Source: Lamellibrachia columna
Lineage: Eukaryota > Annelida > Polychaeta > Sabellida > Siboglinidae
DNA: 64,000 bases
Assembly (NCBI GenBank): GCA_963662155.1
Contig: OY759269.1
Location: 18,955,864-19,019,863, forward strand
Reading direction: 5' to 3'
Positions 12,201 to 24,200 of the stretch are shown in pieces. The first letter of the stretch is position 1; the number at the start of each line of letters is the position of its first letter. Both the position numbers and the translations under genes were made by a program. Under the pieces are notes generated by a model that was not told the DNA's origin, did no database searches, and worked only from the letters and a program-made list of their open reading frames with translations.

Positions 12201-15200
12201 TACAGTGGCGGATGTGATGTTGTCAACAACGAACCACTAGGTGGCCCGTCAACAGTTGTGTCAAGGGTGGGTGAACGTGTGATTGGTAGTTCATTGGAGA
12301 TTGTTGTGTATGTGTGTATGGGATGGGTTTAGTGAGACAGTGCTTTATAAAGTCACATTTCTTCTATCCCCTTGGTCTGTTGGGGGTGGGGGAACATAAC
12401 TTAATTTGTTCTGCCCTCTCGAGTCGTCTCCACGATCTTCTGCAAATCTCTCCCACTCGTAGCAGCTGTTCAGCTCTGACCTTTTGAGCTCTCTCTTGAA
12501 AAGATTCATGATTCAAGATGGTTCATTATATTAATTGTGATAAAGAAATATATATAAAATAGTACACATATTAAATACCACAATTGTTATATTTTACACT
12601 GACCAATATGTTTTTGAGACATCAGTGCATAACATCAGCGCCCTCTGTACCTTTCAGAGAATGGTCCATAGTGTGCCTCTACCTTTCAGAGAATGGTCCA
12701 CAGTGTGCCTCTGTACCTTTCAGAGAATGGTCCATAGTGTGCCTCTACCTTTCAGAGAATGGTCCACAGCGTGCCTCTGTACTTCCGGGTAAAGGCAAAG
12801 AACTCAATGGGTATGGCATCTACAATATCGTGTCAACTGCCTACATATGACATGACACTTCCTGAGGGACGCGTCATGTTTGACTTCAGCAGCACCAGCC
12901 ACACAGGACTGTTACAAGGGTCCACTCTGGCACTGGACGACACTGTCATCACATCGCAGATGGTACGTTGAGGCGCAGTAGGAATCTCATTCAAGTGAAC
13001 CAGAGTGTGAATCCTTTTGTTTTACTCCAAGTTGTTTCAGTTCTTTCAGCTGTATAAATAAGCAAGAGACAGGTGGATTTAAATCAATGGGTAGTCATTG
13101 CACAGTATTTGCAACATGGTAGAATAATGCTTGGGATAGTGTTTGAATGAACAGGTCAGGGAGTGTAACGTGCTTTGAACGGTCCCAAGGACCAGATACA
13201 GTGCTATATAATAACTTACGTTGATGGGTGGATAGGTAGGGCAGTGGTTAGAGTAACATTCTCTCAGTGAAATCCTCTTATTGTCGTTCCAAACATGGGC
13301 ATTATGTGAACGAGTAGCTTTCATGTAATAATTGCTGCATGGCTGAATACTTCCCAGAAAAGTTTAAGTGGTGATGGATTTGAATATAAGCCTTTACTTT
13401 GCTGATGATAGTCTTGATTCATTAATAGCAATGGCAATGTCAGTACCAGCAGCTGATTGACAATGTTATTAACTTGTCTTGGTAAAGATTTTCTTATTTT
13501 GATTCTGAATGTAATGACTGCTAAGCAGAATATTGTACAAATGATATGAATAAAAATTACAGTTACATGTCTACTAGAAACAGCATTAAAAGAAAATATA
13601 ATAATTTATATTTGAGATTTGGTGTATTTCTTGAAAAATATTGTGACAGCTTGTGAATCCATATATGTCTCTTAGATATCCGTTGGCTATGGCAAGGGGT
13701 CGCACGGCACACAGGTGGTCAACTGGCAGAATACATCCAGCACTAAAGCTGTCAGTCACGTGAATACAGACGATGACCCACTTGGTCTACGACTTCTTGA
13801 ACATTTTGCAGGTAACAAATTTTCTGCATTATTGCAGTATACATGCACTCTCCTTGGGTTCAGTGTATCTACATGGTGCCTTATTTAATTATCAGTATAA
13901 TATGTAGAAGTGATCACATTATTACTGTCAAAGAGTGAGATACTGTGTCTACTGTCTTCCTTAAATGTTGAGAATACACAGTAGCTGTATGTCTTGTAAC
14001 AATACACATGAAATCTATGCACATAACTAATACGGGTTCTCTGGTGAGTTAACTTCCAGTACATTTCTTTTCATAACGTATTAATGACTTGCTTTTTTAA
14101 TAAAATGCGGTTGTTCTATTGCACCTAAATTCTCAGAAACCCAAGCTCGGAGGCACATAAAAAAACGAAAGGGTTAGGCAATCTTGGAAAAAATTTGAAG
14201 AAATTGGTATACAACAGATGGATGGCTACTCTAGAGAACTAAGTAGGGCACTCATGGTTAAGGGGAGACACCCCACATGGAAATAGATGGATAGGATTTA
14301 TTTTTAAATTTCAATGCTAATTCAAATTGTTTTAGCCCAAACTGTAAAGTGAATCTTGCTGAATAAAAAAGTATATTGACTTTTTTTGCAAGACCCCCCT
14401 CCAATGATTCAGGCAGGGCTGTTTGATTTAAATCATTTATTTAAATCATTGATTTAAATCGCTCAAAATAAATCATTGATTTATGATTTTTTTTACTTCC
14501 GTTTTTTTTAATCGCTGATTTATATGAATTTAACATAAATGAGAGTATGCGACCACGGTTGCATACATGATTTTATGCTGGCAGCGGCGCGGGCAGGGCA
14601 CGTGAGGGTCAATAGGTTATGCTAATCTAAGCGTAGGCAAAGATACCAGGATGACTGATTAAGCGCTCCCGTGACACCGCTAAACCAATCAGAGCGCGGC
14701 AGTCATTCGAATGACGCAGTTTGAAAGTAAGCAGCTTCACTCCGAATGTTTGATACATGCGGAGCAGACCTGCTTTCTCGGTTTTACAAGTTTTCGACCC
14801 ACCCTCCTCCCCAATTTCTGCTGAATGTTATATTAATGTGTTGAGTAGTGTCGTGCTTGATAATATTTTGTACATTACCGGTGGAAGTGAAGTCACCACC
14901 TTCCCTATGACGCTTTCCCAGTGGACTTTGGGCTTTTCATTCGGCTATCTGCCCGTTCACATAGGGTTTTGGTGCGGAGTGGAAGATGACTTCCCTTCCA
15001 TCCTCAATGTTGGGATGGTTTATTGCTAATCAGGCGTTATGGCCCCACCTTTTAGGTTACAAAAATATATAGAGTAGGAATTTTAGCAAGTAGTGTAGTC
15101 CAGTGATGCAGTATATGCAAATAGGTTTGCGTCGAGTATTGTCAGTATTGGGTAATGTTTTAATGTGCTGGTGATGATGCCATGAATTGTCTTGTGTTGT

Positions 15201-18200
15201 AGGAATATTACTACATGTACTGTATTGCTATGTCGAAGTGTGGGCTCTGGGAGCATTGTGTCCAGGCGGCTTTTTATGAGGCTCAGCCACATGCTTGGCG
15301 CATGTTACAGGGTCCACACTTCATACTTTTAATCGGAATAATATGCCATTAGGCATAATCTTAATAAACGTCATTTATTTGGCCTTTTCATATCCTTACA
15401 CCTGGCTTGCATTGTTGGTTGCATAAATAATTGTTTACAAGCATCGAGATCAACAAAGTTTTGTGTGTTTTTTAATACAAAAGCACAAAGTGCGCACACT
15501 TGTGTAGCTGTATTGAAACCAGATAGCTTGATAGTAAAATATTTTATGACATTGTGTATACCAGATTTTAAAAAAATCAAATAAATAATTTAAAAAAATC
15601 TGATTTAAATTTAAAAAAATCTTATTAAATTTTTTTTTTTTTAAATCATGATTTTTTCAACCCTGGATTCAGGGATCAATGTAATAAAATAGTGCAGGTA
15701 TGCTGCTGTACTAACCATGTTTTATGCAGTTTTATGTGTTATTGCACCTAGTCCTAGCAGTCTTCAGGCTTTGCTGAATATTTGTGCAAAGTTTGGTTTT
15801 GAAGGTGATATTAAATATAATCCTTTATGCAATCAACAACACAACACAGATATAGAGATATGAAAAGGCCAAATGAATGACGTTTATTGTGGGGATTAAG
15901 GGTAAGCCCACTTTCAAAGAAATGTAAAACAAAGAAATGTGGGCTCCACAACCCAATGCCAGGCTGACTACGCCCCATGCGAGCCTCCTGGAAGTCGGGT
16001 TCAATAGAGCCCACATTTCAACACAAAGCAGTAGCAGTATTCCTAGAACAAATAAAAGAAACAATGGCATTACTGTTGTCTTGGAACACCCTTAAACCAA
16101 ATAGCATAATGCCCTACATGCTATCACGCAGTCTATGAATACAACTACCTGCTTAAAAATACACTAGCTCTAACTGGAATAACTACAAAGGTGGGGCCAA
16201 TTCGCTACACGAACAGTTCTAAAATCCAAGGTGGAAGGGAAGCGAGCTGCGTCCCAGCATTAAAACCCGTGAACACTTCTGGGAAAGCCAAAACTCCCAT
16301 TTCCACTTTTTGTAGTAGGGAATTGAAATGGGCCAAATAAATGAAGTTTTTTATTACAAAGTGGACTGCTTTTCATGCAGCCACTTTGGGAAGAACATTA
16401 ACAGGAATGTGAGCTCCTCTAAGCAAACCAGACAGGAACTGAACACATGTACAGCCCCGTCTGGCAACTTTCTCAGAGCCCACATTCCTACAAGCATGAC
16501 GATAACATATATACATCAAGAAGTCGTCATGAACATATAATGCAAAGAATACAGACATTCCACCACCAATACACAAATTTTATTACAAAAAGGTGGGACC
16601 ATTTCGCAAACCTGTATAAACATAAGCCAAGAATGCCGATGAAGAAATAGGAGGCCTGTCTGCGCAGAAAACCCCATGAACTCCAACTACTAGGGGACAA
16701 ACCCCCGTGTTCATCTAATTTAAAGCCAACAGTGAGGAAAGCGGTTTCGACATCTTTCAACTTCCTATTTCATCAACGATGTACTATCACATTTTAAGCT
16801 AAACATTGAAGATAAGGAAGAAAGGTGGGGAGGAGGGCGGATTTCAAGAAACAATTTGCCACAACTTCACAATGAGGAGACTGGAGCAGGAGTGAATGTT
16901 TCTAGCTACTGGCTCTGGTTTCAACTGATTTCCGCTATGCCATGATTGGCTGGCTAGCGTGGAGTAATACAATTTATTTGGTCAAATAGTTCAGGTGTAG
17001 TCTCAGATACCCAGGGCAGGTTTAGCGAAAACCTGCCTTTGTTATTTCATAAAAAATTTTATGCATCTGGTAAGTTGCATAAATTCATTTATGTAATAAC
17101 CAGGTCCGATGTAGTAGAGAATTGAAATGGGCCAAATAAATAACGTTTTTATTACAAAGTGGGCTGCTTATCACGCAGCCACTTTGGGAAGAACATTAAC
17201 AGGAATGTGAGCTCTTCAAAACAAACCAGGCAGGAACTGAACACAATCACGTACAGCCCCATCTGGCAAGTTTCTCAGAGCCCACATTCCTACGAGCATG
17301 ACGATAACATATATACATCAAGAAGTCGTCATGAACATATAACGCAAAGAATACAGACATTCCATTCTTTTCTACATTATTTATTTAATTATTTCTTATA
17401 CTTTATAACTTATTTATATATTAACTTTTCAACTTATAAAATTTTTTCTATTTATATTTCTAACTTATTTACTTTTTAAAAGCTATGTATTTTTGCATAC
17501 CTATTTGTATGTACCGATTGTTTATGGGTGTTTTTACCTGAAATAAATGTATTCGTAATTCTTTCAGTTTCTAATTTACAACACCTCTTGTTGTGCAACT
17601 ATGAAGAGACATTTAATGTATTGCCATTACTTCATATCTAAACAAATATAACATTTTTGTTGATAAAAACCCACGTTTTTCATTACAACTACTAAGATGT
17701 ACACTAAGCCAAAAATATATCTTCGTAGTTGCATAAAGAAGATAACAAGATAACAAGGAGCACATCAATCAAAGCTTCATTGGTGTAGCGTCACTATTAC
17801 CAGAGATATGATGTTTCCAAATCGGAAAAACACAGTTTTTTGCAAAAGCCCGTCAAACATTGAGGAACGTGATTTATTACTTGAAAGAGGCATGCTTTTT
17901 CTATGAATAAAATTGATTTAGAGGTATGAAATTACAGTGGAAACACATTTTGAGTAATTTTGTCAAAAAGTGCCATTTCACCTGAGATGTCTCCCCTTAT
18001 AAAGATAGGACTTCATATAGCAGCAAAATGTTTTATGTTTGCAACAACACTAAGAGGGAATGAGAACACTAAGAGGGAATGACAACACTAAGATTGAATT
18101 CCAAGTTACAAAGGGTTGGTGCAGCAAATGAAACGGTTTTTTTCCAATATTTGTTTCAACATCGGACTCAATCGAGAGAATCTGGGTTCGAATCCTCTTG

Positions 18201-21200
18201 CTGTCGTATGTGAATGAATGAATGATCTTCGTGCAGTAATTACTGTATGGCTGAATACTTGCCTGAGAAGTTGGGTTGCCGAATGAACAGGTTTGCCAGG
18301 GGGTGGAGGGGGAGTGCAAAGCACTTTGAACAATCCAAGGACAGGACAAGAACAAAAAGTTAAATATCTTAACTAGATGTCTTAACAAAGTATTTCTTTT
18401 CACAGCACCGAGAGAAGGTCGTCTAGTTGCAGAACCGAGGAAGACTCTACACTTCCACTATGCACAGGCGTGTGCCCGGGCATGCCTCGGTCTCCCAGCC
18501 ACAGCCTGTCTCAGCTTCAACTACGACTACAGCGCTGCCGGGGTGTGTCAACTGATGGATCATGTGGAGGGGCACACCACCCACGTCAGGCAGGTAAGTC
18601 AGTGCTGTAAAGGTGTGTCAACTGATGGATCACGTGGAGGGGCACACCACCCACGTCAGGCAGGTAAGCCAGTGCTGTAAAGGTGTGTCAACTGATGGAT
18701 CACGTGGAGGGGCACACCACCCACGTCAGGCAGGTAAGCCAGTGCTGTAAAGGTGTGTCAACTGAGGATCACGTGGAGGGGCACACCACCCACGTCAGGC
18801 AGGTAAGTCAGTGCTGTAAAGGTGTGTCAACTGATGGATCACGTGGAGGAGCACACCACCCACGTTAGGCAGGTAAGCCAGTGCTGTAAAGGTGTGTCAA
18901 CTGATGGATCACGTGGAGGAGCACACCTCCCACGTTAGGCAGGTAAGCCAGTGCTGTAAAGGTGTGTCAACTGATGGATCACGTGGAGGGGCACACCACC
19001 CACGTTAGGCAGGTAAGCCAGTGCTGTAAAGGTGTGTCAACTGATGGATCACGTGGAGGGGCACACCACCCACGTCAGGCAGGTAAGTCAGTGCTGTAAA
19101 GTCAATGGTGTAATGGAGTGCTAATTCAATGGCATCAAGTCAGTGTTGTAATATCAATGGTGTACCATGGCAGCAATTAAACGCGTTATCGACTAATTAT
19201 TCTAGTTAATGAGACAACTTTAATATGTTGAAGGCTTAGCATGCATATTATCACGCATGCATGTTTGTGTGTGTGAACGGTATAGATAGTTGGAATGAGA
19301 ATGAAAAATGTAAACCCATCATTTATGTTTCCATCAAATTCTCTGTACTTATGTTCCACAGAGTGGATTATTTCACTACTTTGAGAGACATGGTATCGGC
19401 CATGTGACCTCTGTCCAGTTCGACTCACTGAACCTTGAACACAACAGGATCGTCTACCTGAACTACTACTTACAGAATCTACTCGGTTCGTTATATGTGT
19501 GTCTGTCTGCAAATAACTATTGTGTCTGAAACATAAAATAAACAGGGTGTCCAGCTTTCCTATGTTTTCCTATATTTTCAAAACAATTATGTTTTCAAAC
19601 AATTCCTATATTTTCCGAATAATTGTGGGGATTTGAAAGTTTCTTGTGATTCATCAGTACAAAATTGTTTTTGCGGTAGAAATCTACATGTCGTTGGCCA
19701 CCTATGGATGAGGATCTGATTTTGGTGTCGCGGGAGTCACTTAAAACCCTAATCAGATCGGTGAAATTGGTGAAGTAATGTTGACTGTCCGCATTTGCTA
19801 ATTTGTGTTAACTTGAATCAGTCAGTAGATGACACCACCTGAAATAATGCAGTATGCAACAACAATATTCCTATATTTGGCTAAAATATTCCTAAATTTT
19901 AATTCTGAATTCCTATATTTCCTGTCAATTTTAGACCAAAAGTGGATGGGCAGACTGAAGGAAACTTTGCAGGGACATAACTACATAACATTCTTCTTAA
20001 TGCAGCTTTGTATAAAACAGAGCCAAAAGACGTTGTAATTTTAGTGAATATTGATTGTCACTACCATATATGATAAGTTGGTTGTGCAATAACTACTGAT
20101 CATATTGAACGTATGGGTACCTCTCAGAGTCCTGGGTGTTAGCGCTGTCCCTTCATCAGCGTCAGAATGCAATGCCCTCTGGTATCATGTGACTGTGTTG
20201 GTGCTTGTTACATGTCAGCAGTTTAATAAGATAAGCCAAATGCTCAGATGGCAAGTGAAAAAGAAAGCGATTGGCTTATCGAGAGTCCAACAATGTTCAT
20301 CTACATGTAACCCGCCATCCTGAGATATGTGTCAACCTTGTTTTTAAATATATTCATGCTGCTAGCAGTTACACAATCCATAGACAAATAGTTCCAGGAA
20401 ATTGAGAGATATCTATACGTCTTCTTTTATTAAAGGTACCAATTCAACAACAGTTACTTTTATTCAGATTTAACTTTCCCATCTATCAACTTAAATTATT
20501 TGGCATCGTTCAATTTAAAAAACTCCGGTTACAACTTATGTGCTGATAATGATGTTATGTTGTTGTAGACTACAAGAACATGATATCATCTACTGGCCTG
20601 CTGGTTGACGTATCTCCTCCAGTTCCTGGTCTTATTATCAATGCAACATATGACAACTTCACCCATGATGCTTGTGTCAATTATGTTCCACAAATCTGGC
20701 AACAGAGATGTGCTCCAGAGACTGCGTCACCGACACACAGGTAAACATTGTCACCGACACACAGGTAAACATTGTCACCGACACACAGGTAAACATTGTC
20801 ACCGACACACAGGTAAACATTGTCACCGACACACAGGTAAACATTGTCACCGACACAGGTAAACATTGTCACCGACACACAGGTAAACATTGTCACCGAC
20901 ACACAGGTAAACATTGTCACCGACACGCAGGTAAACATTGTCACCGACACGCAGGTAAACATTGTCACCGACACGCAGGTAAACATTGTCACCGACACAC
21001 AGGTAAACATTGTCTGAGTTTGTTAATTATTACTATGTAATTATTATGTGGCCATTGGCACCTAGTACAAATCTTGCGTTAGCAAATGAGATGCATTGGT
21101 AGCTTACTTTGGATATATACAGCTGATCTTGTTTATTTTTCATCACCAGTAGGCTTCAAATTATTTAACTTGTATTATACCCAAATGACATAAATTTTAA

Positions 21201-24200
21201 CATAATTCAATAGTAAGATAAAGTATAACCTGTCTATGTATTACCCGTTACCTTAGAAAGTCTCTCATTAGTCACAGAACTCAAAGTAACAATGTGATAA
21301 CTGTCACCACGAATACACCAATATTGGACTTTTCTGCAGGTCAATAATAGATGGAGATGGATCAATGACTATCTTCAATGGTCACGAGCCTTTAGTAGAT
21401 GGCATCTACACCAGGGCTAACCGCATGTTCACTGGTAAGTCAGGTTTAATTATCGACATGAGTACACATTATTTTTCCTTGTACACAAGAAACACCATTC
21501 GTAATCATAGGTGCAATTACAATTTAACTTTCTAAATATTTATTTGTATTTGATGTAAATTTACTAAATGAGTGCATATGTTGCATATTTTAACTGCAGT
21601 TGCCATCTCAAAACTCTTAACAAAACAATTCAGCATTTCATGCGACTTATGCCCAGTCAATATTCTTCAAACTGATATCCTTCATTCCAAACTGTAATCT
21701 TCATGCTGGAAACATGCTTTCTATTTTTCGGATAAAAAAATTATTATAATTTTATAGTGAGTAACACATTCAAGTCACATTTATTTAAGCATAGTTAAAA
21801 TATTTCTATTATGAAGAATTTTCAGTGACATCATACCATATTTTGTTTAAAGCTAACTGGGACGGTATCTTTCAAGGACAAATATCACCATACCATATTT
21901 TTTTTTGTGGGGCGCGGTGGCATATGGTTAGAACTTTGGACTTTCAGTCAAGAGAACCCAGTTTCTAATCCTTAGTTGTTGCTGTTTCAAAGCTGGCAAT
22001 TTTGTTTACCCCACATTGCCCCAGTTCATTCAGTTCAATAAATGAGTACCTGAGTATAGACTGGTGGATATGTGTTGTTTTCCTCGAGTTGGCCTTGGAA
22101 TGAACAGATCTGCCAGGGGTGAAGTGTAAAGCGTTTGAATAGTCCAAAGGAATGGATGCCGCGCTGTATATGAACTTACCTTTACCTTTTGTTTAAAGCT
22201 AATTGGGATGGTATCTACGACAACGAGACAGGGATCCTGATGTATACATGGGCTGTGGGAACTGAGCTGTGTGGAGATGACATTCTACCATTCAACGACC
22301 CACACGAACATCTCGCTTCTGCCGCCGAATGGAACAACATTGGAGTTGCATTCCCACTCAACCTGCCTGGTATGTTGATCAGTTTGTCACATAGGGGAGG
22401 TATACAGAGGTGGGGGGTTGTGTATAGGGGGGCGAGAAGAATGTGGATCGAGTGTGAAGAGTGAGGTAGAGAGGCAGCAAAGAGGGTTGAGAGAGGCAGA
22501 GAGGTTGAGGGGAGAGAGAGGGGAGGGGGATGAGCTGAGAGAGGGAGAGGGACGGAGAGGAAGAGAGAGAGAGATGTAGAGGGAATGAAAAGAGAATGTG
22601 AGAGAGGGAAAGAGATTGGTGAAAGGGTGTGAAGAGAAGGAGTTATATATGAATTTCATAACATTAAATAATTAATCTTGATGGCATTAATTAAAAAAAT
22701 TATTTTGCACATGTGTTAATTTACATACATCGTAGATTTGGTTACACTTTAAGTTGTGGGATGCGTGTATAATTCTGTGGTTGATTTGTATCTGGAAGCC
22801 AACTTAAAGGTTCCTCCTCAATTTGATGTCTTCACTAGTCTCATTTCAGATTCATTTTGCAAAAAAATCAAACCTACCTAGTATCATCTGCAACATGCTA
22901 CCTCATTTGTGCAACTTTTTTATGCAGTTTTTGTGCAATCATCAGATAAACTATTAAATTACTTAATGTTTGGTCAAACATTAATTGAAGTGAAAATGGA
23001 AATACTGAAAACTCTGTCGCTAAAAACTGTCAAGTGGTCAGTGAGAGGATGGAAGTCATTCCCATGATTGGCATTGACCTGTACAGTGTCATGTGGTCAG
23101 TGAGAGGATGGAAGTCATTCCCATGATTGGCAATGACCTGTACAGTGTCATGTGGTCAGTGAGAAGATGAAAGTCATTCCCATGATTGGCAATGACCTGT
23201 ACAGTGTCATGTGGTCAGTGAGAGGATGGAAGTCATTCCCATGATTGGCATTGACCTGTACAGTGTCATGTGGTCAGTGAGAAGATGAAAGTCATTCCCA
23301 TGATTGGCAATGACCTGTACAGTGTCATGTGGTCAGTGAGAAGATGAAAGTCATTCCCATGATTGGCAATGACCTGTACAGTGTCATGTGGTCAGTGAGA
23401 GGATGGAAGTCATTCCCATGATTGGCATTGACCTGTACAGTGTCATGTGGTTAGTGAGAGGATGGAAGTCACACCCATGATTGGCATTGACTTGCACAGT
23501 GTCATGTGATCAGTGAGAGGATGGAAGTCACACCCATATGACCTGCACAGTGTTTACCATTCTGGATATCCACTATTTTGAGTCTTACTAAATCGAACAA
23601 CTAAAGTAAATTCTTTTGATGATTTGAACAAAATAGTTTTTTTTTATTAAATCGACTGCGGATGTTACATAAACTATTCACACATTACATATTTGGACAT
23701 CAACGAACCAGATTTGTGTTAGGCTAAATCAGTTGAGGTTGGAGTCTACTTTTTATATTTGTGCATTGCCTCTCTGTATGTTGCTTCATTGTTGCCTTTC
23801 AGACAATCAGTATTACGTAACAGTGCGAGCGATCAACAACATTGAGTTTGGTCCTCTTGCTCTGACTGTGTGCCATTCACAGCCCTACACAATAGATGCA
23901 ACACCTCCCATCATCTATGATATATATGATGTCAATTATGATGAAGATAACTTCATCATTTCATTCTTTGTCAATGCTACGTAAGTCTTTTTTGCCAGAT
24001 TTTTTATATAATTAGTAAAAAAGAAAAGTATACACAGAATATGATTAGTGTATAGTCAAGGAGTTTTGTGTTCATAGAATATATGGATAAATGTTGTTTT
24101 TAGTGTCGCAAAATGTCATTATAGTTATGTGTGTGGGACTTGTGATTGAAACATGATAAAGTAGTTGTATTTGTCATGCCACAGAGAACATTACATATAT

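Larger units (their letters stand above)
14262..17996. mobile_element. Candidate GGGGAGACA-type TTAA element with nested insertions
   Basis: The left end TTAA|GGGGAGACACCCC (14258-14274) and the right end, inverted, GGGGAGACATCTCAGGTGAA next to TTAT (17997-18000) face each other. The 17.9 kb end matches the one at 39483. It is not certain that these two ends belong to one element; a hAT and Crypton-family insertions lie between them. Confidence 0.4.

Noticed and set aside
12658..12755. Additional upstream start of exon 7
   Set aside because: The three upstream acceptors either shift frame or read into TAG before joining exon 7.
18170..18215. Possible tRNA gene (good B box)
   Set aside because: No cloverleaf can be built around it, and the body matches dispersed copies; it is a SINE head.
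18546..19101. CRISPR-like repeat array
   Set aside because: Units are contiguous with no unique spacers, in an animal intron; it is a minisatellite.
20672..21040. Open frames of repeated HRHTGKHC
   Set aside because: Frame shadows of the 24-bp donor array; not in the frame used by exon 11.
22387..22659. Minus-strand Ser/Pro/Leu-rich frame
   Set aside because: Low-complexity translation of the polypurine tract.
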